The notes beneath the pieces were generated by a model. It was given only the letters and a program-made list of their open reading frames with translations, was not told the DNA's origin and ran no database searches. A stretch of DNA of 51,090 nucleotides, from the NCBI GenBank assembly GCA_003244245.1, contig QHBY01000198.1, positions 1 through 51,090 on the forward strand. Reading direction: 5' to 3'. Positions 18,303 to 27,854 of this stretch are shown piece after piece. Made by a program: the position numbers and the translations under genes. This DNA comes from Pseudonocardiales bacterium (GTDB lineage Bacteria > Actinomycetota > Actinomycetes > Mycobacteriales > Pseudonocardiaceae). Within the stretch, counting starts at the first letter, position 1. Each line of letters opens with the position of its first letter.

Positions 18303-18418
18303 GCGCTCCGCCCTCTCATCCGCGACCCGTCGCCCGGCCTGCGAGCCGACGGCGGTCCAGTATGACGTTGGGTCGCCGAACCATGCGCCCCGGGCGAGCT
18401 CTGGCGGCCGCGCTGGTT

Positions 18419-18424
18419 TAGGCT
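18419..18424 (+). promoter_or_regulatory. Candidate -10 of ctaC
   Basis: TAGGCT lies 49 nt before the ctaC GTG at 18474, which would give a leader of about 43 nt holding the AGGAGG ribosome-binding site. Confidence 0.45.
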
Positions 18425-18473
18425 CCAGCCAGTGGGTTGCCTGGCCGCATCGGGCGACGAGGAGGAACGAAGC

Positions 18474-19439
18474 GTGATCGGTGTGGTCCGTTCCCGAGCG
18501 GTTCGGCTACTCAAGGTGGCCGCGCTTGCCGGGCTGGTTATCTTCCTGTCCAGCGGATGTTCGGTATATCAGGCGTTCTCGTTCGGGTGGCCGGAGGGGA
18601 TCACTCCACAGGCTGAGCGGATGCGTGACCTGTGGATCTGGGCGACTTTCGCCGCGCTGGTGGTCGGGGCGATTGTCGCCGGGCTGATTGCGTGGACGGT
18701 TATCTTCCACCGTAAGAAGTCCGATGATATGCCCCGGCAGACCCAGTACAACCTGCCTCTGGAGATAATCTACACAGTCATCCCCTTCGTCATCGTTGCA
18801 GTGTTGTTTTACTACACGGTGACATCACAGAACTTCGTCAACGCCAAAGTCGATAATCCGGCTCTTCGGGTAAAAGTGGTCGGTTTCCAATGGAACTGGG
18901 AGTTCCAATACCTCCAGGACAAACCGGGCAAAGGCGGCAATTATCAGGTCCGGAGAACGGAAACCGGCGAACCTCTTTCCACCGTCGGCTCGTCGAGCAC
19001 GATCCCGCTGCTGGTAGTGCCGACCAATCGGGTCGTGGAGTACCGGATCGAGTCCACAGACGTGTTGCATTCGTTCTACATCCCAGATTTCCTCTTCAAG
19101 CGCGACGTCTTCCCGCGACCGGAGAAAAACGATACCGACAACGTGTTCCAGACCACAGTGCAGCGTCAAGGCGCGTTTGTCGGTCGCTGCGCCGAGCTGT
19201 GTGGTACCTACCATTCGATGATGAATTTCGAGCTTCGGGCGTTGCCGCCGGACCTGTTCGACCGTTATCTGGCCCTGCGAGCTCAGACCAACCCGCAGAC
19301 CCACCGGTCCTACACCGCTGGTGAGGCCCTCGCACAGCTGAACTGTGGCGCATTGTGCACCCCCGAGGCAGTGACCACGTCCCCGTTCAACACCGACCGT
19401 GGCGTTCGCGAGGCCCGGCAGGCCCGGGAGGGCCACTAA
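18474..19439 (+). CDS. ctaC: Cytochrome c oxidase subunit II
   Basis: Subunit II carries the CuA centre that passes electrons from cytochrome c to the aa3 oxidase. The 321-residue precursor has a signal ending in the lipobox LSSGC, so it should be lipid-anchored after processing. Two transmembrane helices (about 55-80 and 97-118) follow. The CuA ligands are seen in STDVLHSFYIPDF and RCAELCGTYHSMM. A hydrophilic tail contains two further cysteines (NCGALC). The GTG start is chosen for AGGAGG at 18460-18465. The gene is followed by ctaF, as in M. tuberculosis Rv2200c-Rv2199c. Confidence 0.95.
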   Translation: MIGVVRSRAVRLLKVAALAGLVIFLSSGCSVYQAFSFGWPEGITPQAERMRDLWIWATFAALVVGAIVAGLIAWTVIFHRKKSDDMPRQTQYNLPLEIIYTVIPFVIVAVLFYYTVTSQNFVNAKVDNPALRVKVVGFQWNWEFQYLQDKPGKGGNYQVRRTETGEPLSTVGSSSTIPLLVVPTNRVVEYRIESTDVLHSFYIPDFLFKRDVFPRPEKNDTDNVFQTTVQRQGAFVGRCAELCGTYHSMMNFELRALPPDLFDRYLALRAQTNPQTHRSYTAGEALAQLNCGALCTPEAVTTSPFNTDRGVREARQAREGH

Positions 19440-19489
19440 CCTTCAACATCGGACGGGTCCGTCGGCAGGTTCGAGAGTGAGGCAGCACC

Positions 19490-19891
19490 ATGAGGATCGA
19501 GGCGCGGATCTTCGAGATCATCACAGCGTTCTTCTTCCTATCCGCCGTGGTCTACGGTCTGTGGTCACACGGGGAGCCAGTGGGTTCTGCGGCGATCACA
19601 CTGACCGGCGGGTTGACGCTCATCGTCGGCACCTACTTTCGATTCGTCTCTCGGCGAGTCCGGATGCGCCCCGAGGACAACTTCGAAGCCGAGATTTCTG
19701 ACGGTGCCGGTGAACTCGGTTTCTTCTCACCCGGTAGCTACTGGCCGATCGGGATGGCCGCGTCGGCCAGTGTGCTCGGGTTCGCGCTGGCTTTCGACCT
19801 GTGGTGGTTGGTCGCTGTCGGCATCGCACTGATCCTTGGCACGGTCGGCGGTCTGGTCTTCGAGTACCACGTCAGTCCCAGATCAGAGTGA
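19490..19891 (+). CDS. ctaF: Cytochrome c oxidase subunit IV, actinobacterial type
   Basis: A 133-residue integral membrane protein with four hydrophobic helices, beginning MRIEARIFEIITAFFFL and ending VGGLVFEYHVSPRSE. The motif FRFVSRRVRMRPEDNFEAEI between the helix pairs is typical of actinobacterial subunit IV, a small structural part of the bcc-aa3 supercomplex. It starts 50 bp after ctaC with GAGG upstream and is probably cotranscribed with it. Confidence 0.93.
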   Translation: MRIEARIFEIITAFFFLSAVVYGLWSHGEPVGSAAITLTGGLTLIVGTYFRFVSRRVRMRPEDNFEAEISDGAGELGFFSPGSYWPIGMAASASVLGFALAFDLWWLVAVGIALILGTVGGLVFEYHVSPRSE

Positions 19892-20070
19892 GTAGCTCTT
19901 TCTCCCGTCCCACCCGGCCGGCCAGGGCAGCCTGTACGCCATCGCGAGCCTGGAGCTCGTAGTGTTGTCGAGGGACGCCCAGCGCAAGCCTGACCTAGGC
20001 CTTCAAGCCGGCCGACCAGCGGCGGGTGAAGTCCAGCATCGCATCCGTGCACCCAGGATGCGGGACAGAT

Positions 20071-20128
20071 CGTGAACTCGACGCCACGGACATGCTCGGC
20101 TTGGGACGTCCGTGGCGTCGCGTTCACG
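20071..20128. terminator. Long hairpin between ctaF and qcrB
   Basis: Arms 20071-20091 and 20108-20128 pair over 21 positions with one mismatch (20078/20121) and a 16-nt loop. It lies 40 nt past the qcrB stop and 179 nt past ctaF, so a shared terminator for the convergent genes is likely. The arms are unusually long. The rest of the 276-bp gap shows no gene; M. tuberculosis has mmpS3 and Rv2197c here. Confidence 0.6.
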
Positions 20129-20167
20129 ACATACGACATTTGGTGTGAGGTCGATCTCGGAGATTAG

Positions 20168-21823
20168 TTAGTCGTTGGGCTGGTGAGGACGGCCGGCCAA
20201 CTTTCGGCCTACGCCGTTGCGGCTGCCGTTGGTACTCACCCCGTTGCCGTTCGTGGCAAGTTCGTGACGCGCCTTTTCCAGTGCCCTGGTCTGCTCCGCA
20301 GGATCTGGCCGGAACGTGGATCCAGGTACCGGAGCACCAGCCGATCCCAGTTGGTTCATCCGCTTGGGCACCCGCGCACCCTGGTACTCCAGCGGGAGCG
20401 GATGGCCGTGATCGTCGACACCGCCGAGGGGTTGGTGAAGTTCGATGAACTCGCCGTGTGGCAGGCGCTTGATGATGCCTGTCTCAATACCGTGTTCCAA
20501 GATCGACCGGTCGGCGCGCTGCAGACCAAGGCAGATCCGGTAGGTGAAGTAGTACGCGATCGGTGGCAGCAACAGCAAACCGATGCGGCCAGCCCAGGTG
20601 GTGGCGTTCAACGAGATGTCGAATGTGTACGCAATGACGTCGTTGCCGCCGGAGAGCAGCAGCACGAACATGAACGAGGCGGCCATCATGCCCAGGCCAG
20701 TTCGTACCGGCACATCCCGCGGCCGCTGCAGCAGGTTGTGCGAGGCGTAGTCCTTGGTCAGCTTGCGCTCGATGGAGGGGTACTTAAACGCAAGGGCGAA
20801 CATGATGCCGGGGATCACCATCGTGGGCCAGAATGACGCCGGGATCATGTAGTTGCCAAGGTAGATCTCCCAGGCAGGCCACAGCCGGGCGGAGCCATCG
20901 AGCCAACCGACATACCAGTCGGGCTGCGAGGCCGCCGAGACTTGGGCCGGGTTGTACGGGCCGAAGTTCCATATCGGGTTGATCTGGAACAGCCCCGCCA
21001 TGAGGCAGATCACACCGATATTCGTCAGCGCGAAGCCGCTAGCCTTTGTCGCGAAGACCGGCAGGATACGGACGCCGACCACATTGCGCTCGGTGCGTCC
21101 GGGCCCGGGGAACTGCGTGTGCTTCTGGTACCAGACCAGCCCGAGGTGCACCGCGATGAGCGCAAGCAGGACGCCCGGGATGACCAGCACGTGGACGATG
21201 AAGAACCGGGGAATGATCAGGTTTCCGGGGAACTCGCCGCCGAAGATCGCCCACTGCAACCAGGTGCCGATCACTGGTGGCGACATGATGATCGCCGAGA
21301 TGATCCGAAGCCCGGTGCCCGAGAGCAGGTCGTCAGGCAGCGAGTAGCCGGTGAGGCCCTCCAGCCCGGCCAGGATCGCGATGGTGACACCGATCGCCCA
21401 GTTCGTCTCACGCGGCTTGCGGAACGCGCCGGTGAAGAAGGTACGGAACATGTGGGCCACGATGGCGGCGACGAACAGCAACGCTGCCCAGTGATGCACC
21501 TGGCGGATGAACAGCCCACCGCGGACATCGAAGGACAGCTCCAGGGTCGACTCGAACGCCCGGGACATCTCGATCCCGCGGAGGTTCTGGTAGACGCCGT
21601 TGTACTTGACCTCCTCCATCGAGGGGTCGAAGAACAGCGTGAGGTACGTCCCGGACAGCAGCAGCACGATGAAGGTGTTCAGGGCGATCTCTCCGAGCAT
21701 GAACGACCAGTGCGTCGGGAAGACCTTGTTGACCTGCCGGCGCATGCCGGCGGCCAAGTGAAATCGTTGGTCCAGCTCGTCGGCGGCCTTGGCCGCCTTG
21801 GTCGGCGTCGTCATCGCGCTCAT
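20168..21823 (-). CDS. qcrB: Cytochrome bc1 (bcc) complex cytochrome b subunit
   Basis: QcrB binds two b hemes and forms the menaquinol-oxidising and quinone-reducing sites of the bcc complex. The 551 residues are typical for actinobacteria, longer than mitochondrial cytochrome b because of a C-terminal extension. Visible features are [20 protein letters not shown] with heme histidines, [14 protein letters not shown], the second histidine pair in [25 protein letters not shown], and a PPVIGTW segment at the quinol site. The start overlaps the qcrA stop by 4 bp, completing a coupled qcrC-qcrA-qcrB operon. Confidence 0.96.
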   Translation of the reverse strand: MSAMTTPTKAAKAADELDQRFHLAAGMRRQVNKVFPTHWSFMLGEIALNTFIVLLLSGTYLTLFFDPSMEEVKYNGVYQNLRGIEMSRAFESTLELSFDVRGGLFIRQVHHWAALLFVAAIVAHMFRTFFTGAFRKPRETNWAIGVTIAILAGLEGLTGYSLPDDLLSGTGLRIISAIIMSPPVIGTWLQWAIFGGEFPGNLIIPRFFIVHVLVIPGVLLALIAVHLGLVWYQKHTQFPGPGRTERNVVGVRILPVFATKASGFALTNIGVICLMAGLFQINPIWNFGPYNPAQVSAASQPDWYVGWLDGSARLWPAWEIYLGNYMIPASFWPTMVIPGIMFALAFKYPSIERKLTKDYASHNLLQRPRDVPVRTGLGMMAASFMFVLLLSGGNDVIAYTFDISLNATTWAGRIGLLLLPPIAYYFTYRICLGLQRADRSILEHGIETGIIKRLPHGEFIELHQPLGGVDDHGHPLPLEYQGARVPKRMNQLGSAGAPVPGSTFRPDPAEQTRALEKARHELATNGNGVSTNGSRNGVGRKLAGRPHQPND

Positions 21824-22962
21824 GACCTCCGCTCCCAGAACGCTGCTCCTACGGGCTCGATGAAGTCGCCCTTGGCGTAGAAGTAACCCTCATCGTTCAC
21901 GTCGATATGCAGCTGTGGCAAGGCCCTGGTGGCGGGACCGAAGATCGGCTTCGCGTACTCCAGCATGTTGAACTGCGACTGGTGGCATGGGCACAGCAAC
22001 CGAGCGTCCTGAGATTCGTACAACGAAGCGGGACAGCCCAGGTGGGTGCAGATCTTCGAGTACGCATAGAAGTCGCCGTAGTGGAAGTCGACCTGGCCCT
22101 TGCGTTGGACTACCTGCGTTGCCTGCTCAGGGCGCAACCGGATGAGCATCACCGGGCTGTCGGATGCGCGCAGCGCATCGTGCGCCTGCTCCTCCGACCA
22201 GGATCGCTTGTACGGGAAGACCGTCGCGATGCTGCCCGATGCCAGGTCTTCTGGCCGCGCCAGGGTGAGTTGCTCGGAGTCATAGCGTAGGAACACCGGC
22301 TCACCGTTGTGGGAGGCCCAGGGCGTGACCCACAGCGCGGCGCGATCCCCACCCTTCCACGGGTTGCGCACCAGGCCGCCCAGCGCGAAGACCCCCAGAC
22401 CGATACCGAAGACTCCGCCACCGAGCCCGGCCGCTCGTTTGATCATGGATCGTCGGCCGATCTGGCTGCTGGCCGCGGAGTCGGCCAGGATTGCGGTAGT
22501 GGTCAGCCGGTCGACCTCCGCGGAGCCACCGATGTGGCGCTCCTGCACCGCGGTTTCGTGCGGTAGTAGATCCTTCGCATAAGCGATCGTCCCGGCGCCG
22601 AGGGCGAATACGGTCAGCCCGAAGAGCACCCCGATGATCGGCGTGTAGAGCTGGTAGAGCAGGTGCCGGTTGCCCGGGCTGCCGGGCGGGGCGTACTCGA
22701 AGGGCCAGAACAGGTAGGCCGCCAGGAAACCCAGCCCGGCCAACGCAGCGATGATGAACCACTGCGCGACCTTGCGTTCGGTGCGCTTCTCCGCACGGGT
22801 GCCCGGCACCGGGAAGGGATCCTCCCGGTGCTCGATGGTCACTCCGTCCAGCGCCAAGCCCAGCCGGACCAGCTCTTCGCGGTTCGACGTCGCCAGATCG
22901 GCGTCGCTCGGGGGCCGTTCCTGCCCAGTCGAACCTCCGGTAGCGCCCCCGCCGCCGCTCAT
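21820..22962 (-). CDS. qcrA: Rieske iron-sulfur subunit of the bcc complex
   Basis: QcrA carries a [2Fe-2S] centre that takes the first electron from menaquinol. The 380-residue protein has the actinobacterial layout: a hydrophilic N-terminus, a hairpin of two transmembrane helices (about 90-165), a twin-arginine-like [15 protein letters not shown] before the third helix, and the Rieske domain with cluster ligands in CTHLGC and CPCHQSQF. The ATG at 22962 is preferred over an in-frame GTG at 22980 because it gives a 4-bp ATGA overlap with the qcrC stop, matching the qcrA-qcrB junction. Confidence 0.96.
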   Translation of the reverse strand: MSGGGGATGGSTGQERPPSDADLATSNREELVRLGLALDGVTIEHREDPFPVPGTRAEKRTERKVAQWFIIAALAGLGFLAAYLFWPFEYAPPGSPGNRHLLYQLYTPIIGVLFGLTVFALGAGTIAYAKDLLPHETAVQERHIGGSAEVDRLTTTAILADSAASSQIGRRSMIKRAAGLGGGVFGIGLGVFALGGLVRNPWKGGDRAALWVTPWASHNGEPVFLRYDSEQLTLARPEDLASGSIATVFPYKRSWSEEQAHDALRASDSPVMLIRLRPEQATQVVQRKGQVDFHYGDFYAYSKICTHLGCPASLYESQDARLLCPCHQSQFNMLEYAKPIFGPATRALPQLHIDVNDEGYFYAKGDFIEPVGAAFWERRS

Positions 22963-23825
22963 GCCTTCGATCCGATCCACAGTGTCACGCCGACTAGGGC
23001 GGTGATACCCACAATCCAGGAGATCAGACCCTCGGGGACCGGCCCGAAACCACCGAGGGAATAGCCGCCCGGGTTATTTCGGTCAGCGGTGACCGACTGC
23101 ACGAATGCAATGATGTCACGCTTGTCCTGCGGAGTGATCTGCCGGTCCGAGAACCGGGGCATGCTCTGCGGCCCGCTGGTCATCGCACTGTAGATCTGCT
23201 GGGCGTTCACGTCCTTGATCGCGGGAGCATATTTGCCGGAGGACAGGGCGATACCGCGTCCGGTGAAGTTGTGGCAGGACGCGCAGTTGAGCCGGAAGAG
23301 ATCACCACCGTGCGCCGGGTCGCCGCCGGCGAGGCTGCCCTTGGGCACCATCGGACCGCCGCCGTTGGCCTGCACGAACGCGCCTAACGCGTCGATGTCC
23401 TGAGGCGTGTACCTGACCGGCTTCTCGCCGATTTGCGCCTCCTGGCGGGTGGCTGGCATCCGTCCGGTGGAGACCTGGAAGTACACCGCGGCCTCGCCAA
23501 CGCCTATCAAGCTCGGCCCGCGAGAACTCACCCCCTGGAGGTTCGCGCCGTGGCAGCTGATGCAGGCGTTGTTGTAGAGCTGCTCGCCCTGGCGTACCAG
23601 TGCGGGATCCTCCTGGGCATGCGCGGTCTGGGACTGCGGAGCGAACACCGCATACAGGGCGCCGGCGGACACCAACGCCACGCCGAGTGCCAGCATCGCT
23701 GACAAGCGACGCCGCAACCGGCTACGTCCCCCCCGCTGTCCTGCCCGGAGCATTCCTTGGCCCGACGCCCTCGTAGCGTTTGATCCCGGGGGGCCCGATC
23801 GGGCGTCTGGTGTGTCGCTGCTCAT
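22959..23825 (-). CDS. qcrC: Diheme cytochrome c subunit of the bcc complex
   Basis: QcrC links the bcc complex directly to the aa3 oxidase, replacing soluble cytochrome c. The 288 residues include an N-terminal basic region and signal-anchor helix (about 41-63), two cytochrome c domains with heme motifs CISCH and CASCH, and a C-terminal anchor ([18 protein letters not shown]). Axial methionine candidates lie in RMPAT and SMPRFS. It is transcribed downstream of ctaE with an 86-bp gap and is coupled to qcrA. Confidence 0.96.
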   Translation of the reverse strand: MSSDTPDARSGPPGSNATRASGQGMLRAGQRGGRSRLRRRLSAMLALGVALVSAGALYAVFAPQSQTAHAQEDPALVRQGEQLYNNACISCHGANLQGVSSRGPSLIGVGEAAVYFQVSTGRMPATRQEAQIGEKPVRYTPQDIDALGAFVQANGGGPMVPKGSLAGGDPAHGGDLFRLNCASCHNFTGRGIALSSGKYAPAIKDVNAQQIYSAMTSGPQSMPRFSDRQITPQDKRDIIAFVQSVTADRNNPGGYSLGGFGPVPEGLISWIVGITALVGVTLWIGSKA

Positions 23826-23911
23826 CGGTCTCGGCTACCCCTGCTGTCTCGTTCCGGTTCGGTGCGCTAGCCGGGTTGGGGCTTCCCTCAGCAGCCCCCT
23901 CGCTCCGGTAC

Positions 23912-24550
23912 CTAAGGCAAAATATAGATAACGGCGAACAAGCCGATCCAGACCACGTCGACGAAGTGCCAGTAGTACGACACAACGATCGCAGAAGTGG
24001 CCTGCGCCGGGGTGAATTTGCTCAGCTTCGTCCGGACGATGAGGAAGATGAATGCGATCAGGCCTCCGGTCACATGCAACGCATGAAACCCGGTGAGCAG
24101 GTAGAACACAGTCCCGAAGGCCCCTGACGGGATGGTGATGCCCTCACCGACCAATCTGCGGTACTCGTTCGCGGCCCCGAGGACGAAGAACAAGCCCATC
24201 GCGAACGTGATCGAGTACCAGAGCCGGAGCCCGAAGACATCGCCCTGTTCCGCCTTGAACACCCCCCACTGACAGGTGAACGACGAGGCGACCAGCACGA
24301 TCGTGATCACCAGCGCGTAGGGCACATTGAGGTGGATAGGCTCCCCGGTGGATGCCAAGGCCGGCGGCCACGGGCCGTCATGCTGTGCCTTCACCGTGAA
24401 GAACATCGCGAACAGGCCGGCGAAGAACATCAACTCGCTGGACAGCCAGACGATCGTGCCGACGCTGACCATGTTGGGCCGATTCAGCGAGTGCACCCGT
24501 TGGCTGATGGACGGCGCAGCCAGGCTGGACGAGGGGGTCACGTTGAGCAT
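23912..24550 (-). CDS. ctaE: Cytochrome c oxidase subunit III
   Basis: A five-helix subunit III of the aa3 oxidase, about 212 residues. Its core contains [39 protein letters not shown] and the C-terminal [20 protein letters not shown]. Two starts are possible: the ATG at 24550, used here, and the GTG at 24541, which lies 7 nt after CATAAT and could be a leaderless start three codons shorter. Neither has a Shine-Dalgarno sequence. It heads the ctaE-qcrC-qcrA-qcrB run, as in M. tuberculosis Rv2193-Rv2196. Confidence 0.94.
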   Translation of the reverse strand: MLNVTPSSSLAAPSISQRVHSLNRPNMVSVGTIVWLSSELMFFAGLFAMFFTVKAQHDGPWPPALASTGEPIHLNVPYALVITIVLVASSFTCQWGVFKAEQGDVFGLRLWYSITFAMGLFFVLGAANEYRRLVGEGITIPSGAFGTVFYLLTGFHALHVTGGLIAFIFLIVRTKLSKFTPAQATSAIVVSYYWHFVDVVWIGLFAVIYILP

Positions 24551-24560
24551 TATGACGAAG

Positions 24561-24587
24561 GCCCCCGACCTCGACGGGACCGGGGGC
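24561..24587 (-). promoter_or_regulatory. Small inverted repeat upstream of ctaE
   Basis: GCCCCCG (24561-24567) pairs with CGGGGGC (24581-24587) around 13 nt, ending 11 nt before the ctaE ATG. If transcription starts further upstream it would fold in the leader; otherwise it could be an operator. Function unknown. The rest of the 260-bp ctaE/receiver gap holds AT-richer stretches suitable for promoters in both directions. Confidence 0.3.
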
Positions 24588-24810
24588 GATTGGATGCCGC
24601 GAAGAGTGACGAGCCCAACACGGTCCTGCTCGAACGGCGGTATACAGCGGCAGATAATCACACTCAGAGTCACGCCACGTGATCCCGCCGTTGCGAGCGG
24701 AATTGTCCGTATACCATTGGCCTGCCATCCGACCGCTGATACCCGCGTGGCGCACCCGGTCACCTGCCAGGCCGTCCGGGACACCCGACACCGAGGACCT
24801 CGACCATTAT

Positions 24811-25227
24811 ATGATCCCTCCAAGCGACACCACCACCGTGCTGGTCTTCAGTCACCGCTCAGAGGTGCGCGAGGCCATCATCAACGCTGTTGGACGGCGT
24901 CCCGCGGCGGACGTCGGCCGGGTGAGCTATGTCGAGGCCGGGACGATCGCCGAGGTGCTGGCCGAGGTTGACGCGGGTCGCGTGCACCTGGCGATCCTCG
25001 ACGGCGAGGCCCAGCCCACCGGGGGGATGGGCCTTTCCCGCCAGCTCAAGAACGAGATCGCACAGTGCCCACCGGTGATCATCGCCGTGCGGCGCAGGGA
25101 CGACCGCTGGTTGGCAGTGTGGTCGCAGGCCGATGCGGTGATCGTCCATCCGCTGGATCCGTTGACCGCCGCCGAGACGGTGGCCGAGGTGCTTCGCACG
25201 CGCCGGCCGCAGGTAGCGAACGGCTGA
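24811..25227 (+). CDS. Degenerate CheY-like receiver domain protein
   Basis: A 138-residue protein with the alternating hydrophobic strand pattern of a response-regulator receiver domain and no output domain. A phosphoacceptor-like aspartate sits at residue 64 (HLAILDGE). However, the acidic pair after the first strand is replaced (LVFSHRSEV), the Thr/Ser position reads VIIAVRRR, and the conserved lysine is histidine 113 (VIVHPLDP). Phosphotransfer is therefore doubtful and the function is unknown. The ATG at 24811 is the first start that excludes a low-complexity upstream extension. The stop lies 11 bp before trpD, so the two are probably cotranscribed. Confidence 0.75.
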   Translation: MIPPSDTTTVLVFSHRSEVREAIINAVGRRPAADVGRVSYVEAGTIAEVLAEVDAGRVHLAILDGEAQPTGGMGLSRQLKNEIAQCPPVIIAVRRRDDRWLAVWSQADAVIVHPLDPLTAAETVAEVLRTRRPQVANG

Positions 25228-25238
25228 GGCCGCGACGA

Positions 25239-26300
25239 ATGGTGGCGCCGACCCGTTCACGCAGCTGGCCAGGTCTGCTCAGGCAACTGATCGCCGGCGC
25301 GGATCTGGATGCCCAAGACACCACGTGGGCGATGGACGAAGTGATGTCCGGTCTGGCCACACCGGCGCAGCTAGCCGCCTTCGTGGTCGCGCTGCGGATC
25401 AAGGGTGAGACTCCGGCGGAGATCGCCGGTCTGGCAGATGGAATGCTTTCGCATTCCTGCCGGGTGCACGTCGCACAGCGGGCAGTCGACGTGGTCGGCA
25501 CAGGTGGCGACCAAGCGCAGACGGTCAACATCTCCACGATGGCCGCGCTGGTGACTGCCGCTGCCGGCGCACCAGTGATCAAGCACGGCAATCGCGCGGC
25601 CTCGTCACAGTGCGGCGCCGCGGACGTGCTCGAGGCACTCGGGGTGGCGATTGATCTCGGCCCGGAGCAGGTAGCGCGGTGCGTCGCCGAGGCGGGCATC
25701 GGATTCTGCTTCGCCCCCCTTCATCACCCTGCGATGCGGCACGCAGCCGCGGTGCGTCGGGAGATCGGGATCCCTACGGCCTTCAACTTTCTCGGTCCAC
25801 TGATCAATCCGGCGCAGCCGGCTGCTGCGCTGGTGGGCTGTGCGGACCTTCGGATGGCGCCGGTAATGGCGCAGGTGCTCGCCGATCGCGGGGTAAGTGC
25901 CCTGGTGGTGCGCGGCGATGATGGGCTCGACGAGATCACCACCACGACTACTACCTCGGTGTGGGTGGTCGACGGCGGCGCAGTGCGGCGTGATCAGTTG
26001 CACCCGGCTGGGCTGGGCGTGCCGGTGGCCGGCGCCGAGGAACTGCGCGGTGGGGATGCAGCGGTCAACGCCGATGCTGTGCGGCGCCTGTTGTCCGGCG
26101 ATCCCGGTCCGGTGCGAGACGCCGTGCTCCTCAACGCCGGCGCTGCGCTTGTCGCGCACCGCGGTTCGAAGGGTGATCTGGTCGCCGATGTCAGAGAAAT
26201 GGTCCAGCACGCCGCCGAAGCCGTCGACTCCGGTGCTGCGGCCGCGATGTTGAAGCGCTGGACGAAACTGACCACCGAGCTGTCCGCTGCCGTTCACTAA
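25239..26300 (+). CDS. trpD: Anthranilate phosphoribosyltransferase
   Basis: TrpD transfers phosphoribose from PRPP to anthranilate, the second step of tryptophan synthesis. The 353 residues show the PRPP loop [18 protein letters not shown], the anthranilate-site segments [21 protein letters not shown] and [14 protein letters not shown], and [12 protein letters not shown]. The ATG at 25239 directly follows the receiver-like gene. No other trp genes are nearby, as in M. tuberculosis where trpD (Rv2192c) is isolated next to ctaE. A strongly folded sequence begins 10 nt after the stop. Confidence 0.95.
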   Translation: MVAPTRSRSWPGLLRQLIAGADLDAQDTTWAMDEVMSGLATPAQLAAFVVALRIKGETPAEIAGLADGMLSHSCRVHVAQRAVDVVGTGGDQAQTVNISTMAALVTAAAGAPVIKHGNRAASSQCGAADVLEALGVAIDLGPEQVARCVAEAGIGFCFAPLHHPAMRHAAAVRREIGIPTAFNFLGPLINPAQPAAALVGCADLRMAPVMAQVLADRGVSALVVRGDDGLDEITTTTTTSVWVVDGGAVRRDQLHPAGLGVPVAGAEELRGGDAAVNADAVRRLLSGDPGPVRDAVLLNAGAALVAHRGSKGDLVADVREMVQHAAEAVDSGAAAAMLKRWTKLTTELSAAVH

Positions 26301-26310
26301 CGCGGTCGGG

Positions 26311-26447
26311 GGCTCTTCAAGTACCACCAACCCTGCCGACGAGCGCCTCGAACCGCTACCAACTTGCCCATCCTCGCCACACGACCGCGGCAGGGTTGGC
26401 TGCAGCTGGGAGCAGCTCAGCAGCGGCTTGGCGGTACTTGAAGAGCC
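26311..26447. repeat. Structured inverted-repeat island (three-way junction or MITE-like)
   Basis: A perfect 15-bp inverted repeat (26311-26325 with 26433-26447, ends GGCTCTTCAAGTACC) bounds 137 bp. Inside is a second perfect 12-bp repeat (26327-26338 with 26388-26399). A third hairpin follows (26400-26408 with 26413-26423, two bulged bases, 4-nt loop), and a 4-bp hairpin (26340-26343/26347-26350) caps the second. The RNA would fold as a three-way junction 10 nt after the trpD stop. The GGCTCTTC ends also resemble some ISL3-type termini, but no 8-bp target duplication is seen. The whole 384-bp trpD-NlpC gap lacks a gene; its second half holds the NlpC promoter and leader. Confidence 0.75.
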
Positions 26448-26492
26448 ACCAACTTTGGGCGGTGGGCCGATGCGCTGTCACTGACCGTACCG

Positions 26493-26523
26493 GTAATCCG
26501 AGGAAGTGTGACGGAAAGTAATC
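26493..26523 (+). promoter_or_regulatory. GTGAC/GTAATC direct-repeat box before the first NlpC gene
   Basis: GTGAC-N5-GTAATC occupies 26508-26523, with another GTAATC at 26493-26498. The same GTGAC-N5-GTAATC, with identical spacing, occurs before the second NlpC gene (28235-28250). The half-sites resemble GTAAC-like direct repeats reported for the MtrA response regulator, which controls wall hydrolase genes in related bacteria. Confidence 0.5.
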
Positions 26524-26684
26524 GGAATCGCAGGAACCTCACGGTTGGGCGGCTTAGCGGCGCCGTTGGAGTGAAGATCCGAGCCCACACGGCCGGGGGG
26601 CCGTTAGGTGACATGCGGGGGGACCTCTCCCGTTCTAGTCACGCCACCGGACTTTGACGATCCGAGAACAGGAGATGGCTGCGG

Positions 26685-27728
26685 GTGGTGTCTCATCGTC
26701 GGAACCGCGTGCTTCGAAGCGTGGCGGCTGCCGTGGCGTTCACTGCCCTTCTGAGCATGCCACCAGCACTCGCAGCGGCCGAACCAGCCCCCGGCCCTGC
26801 CCCCGATCCATCGGGGACCGTCGCTCAGGTTCGAGCGTTGAGTCGCCAGGCCGAAGTGATCACCGAACAGTGGAAGCTGGCCACCGATCGGCTGGAGGCC
26901 CGTCGGGTCGATGCGGAGCGGGCGCATAGCGACGCAGCGGGCGCCACGGCTGTCGCCGATCAGGCCCGCGCGGCCCAGAGTGCGTTCCGTGCGCAGGTGG
27001 ATCGGCTGACCAGCGCCACCTTCGAGGGTGTCCGAGTCAGCAGCCTGACCGCGATGCTGATCAGCGACTCGCCGCAACAATTCATGGACCAGATGTCCGC
27101 CCTGGACGTGCTGGCGGCGAGCAACAGGGCAGCGATGGACAAACTCGCAGCCGCTGTTTCCCGCACCGAGCAGGCCAAGCTTGCTGCCACCGACGCCGAG
27201 ACGCGAGCAGCCGTAGCCGAACTCGACGCCGCTCGGATAACCGGTGACGTCGCCCAGGCTCGGCTTGAGATGGGTCGCCAGATCAATCTGGTGCAGGAAC
27301 GCCTCGGCAAGCTCACCGCTGAGGAATTCTCCCACTACGCATCCGAAGGATTCACCGACTATCCGATCGACATAGCCGGTGACACCATCGGAATCAGGGC
27401 CCTTCGGGTGGCCCTGACCCGACAGGGAGCACCGTATATCTGGGGCGCCGAGGGGCCGACCACCTTCGATTGCTCAGGTCTGGTGATGTGGGCCTACCGC
27501 CAGGTCGGAGTCAGCCTGCCGCGGGTGGCCTACGACCAGTCCAGAGTGGGCACCCCGGTGATCTCTGGCCTGCTACCAGGAGACCTCATTGCGCTGTACT
27601 CGCCAGTGAGCCACATCGGCATCTACGTAGGCAACGGGCTCTACCTCAACGCACCGCAGAGCGGCGATGTGGTCAAAGTCGCCAGGGTCCCATGGCGCGA
27701 TGTCACGGCAGTCCGCCGGATCGGTTGA
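26685..27728 (+). CDS. Secreted NlpC/P60 peptidoglycan endopeptidase (copy 1)
   Basis: A probable gamma-D-glutamyl-diamino acid endopeptidase acting on the cell wall, related in layout to RipA and Rv2190c. The 347 residues comprise a signal peptide (cleavage near ALA, about 30), a long alanine-rich coiled coil (about 45-220), and a C-terminal NlpC/P60 domain with Cys263 in FDCSGLVMWAY and His310 in SHIGIYVGNG. The third catalytic position is Asn322 in LYLNAP, as in papain-like triads. Two adjacent GTG codons (26685, 26688) can start it; alignment with the second copy favours 26688. AGGAGAT lies upstream and is also found before copy 2. Confidence 0.92.
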   Translation: MVSHRRNRVLRSVAAAVAFTALLSMPPALAAAEPAPGPAPDPSGTVAQVRALSRQAEVITEQWKLATDRLEARRVDAERAHSDAAGATAVADQARAAQSAFRAQVDRLTSATFEGVRVSSLTAMLISDSPQQFMDQMSALDVLAASNRAAMDKLAAAVSRTEQAKLAATDAETRAAVAELDAARITGDVAQARLEMGRQINLVQERLGKLTAEEFSHYASEGFTDYPIDIAGDTIGIRALRVALTRQGAPYIWGAEGPTTFDCSGLVMWAYRQVGVSLPRVAYDQSRVGTPVISGLLPGDLIALYSPVSHIGIYVGNGLYLNAPQSGDVVKVARVPWRDVTAVRRIG

Positions 27729-27854
27729 TGCCACCTTCCGCCAGGCCGGAACGAGTGGTGGAATCGGAGCGTCGAGACGTTGCGCCATCCGACATTGTCA
27801 GGGTCGCCGTCTACCGTCCGTAGTGACTAGATCACGACAGAGACGGAGCTCGAC

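Noticed and set aside
26301-26460. Complete insertion sequence next to trpD
   Set aside because: The inverted repeats enclose only about 107 bp, with no transposase frame, and the flanks (26303-26310 and 26448-26455) are not duplicated.
26524-26684. c-di-AMP (ydaO) riboswitch upstream of the first NlpC gene
   Set aside because: Such riboswitches often precede actinobacterial wall hydrolase genes, and GGAACC and GTGAA..TCC fragments are present. The long conserved 3' core I remember for the class is missing, so only a structured leader is claimed.
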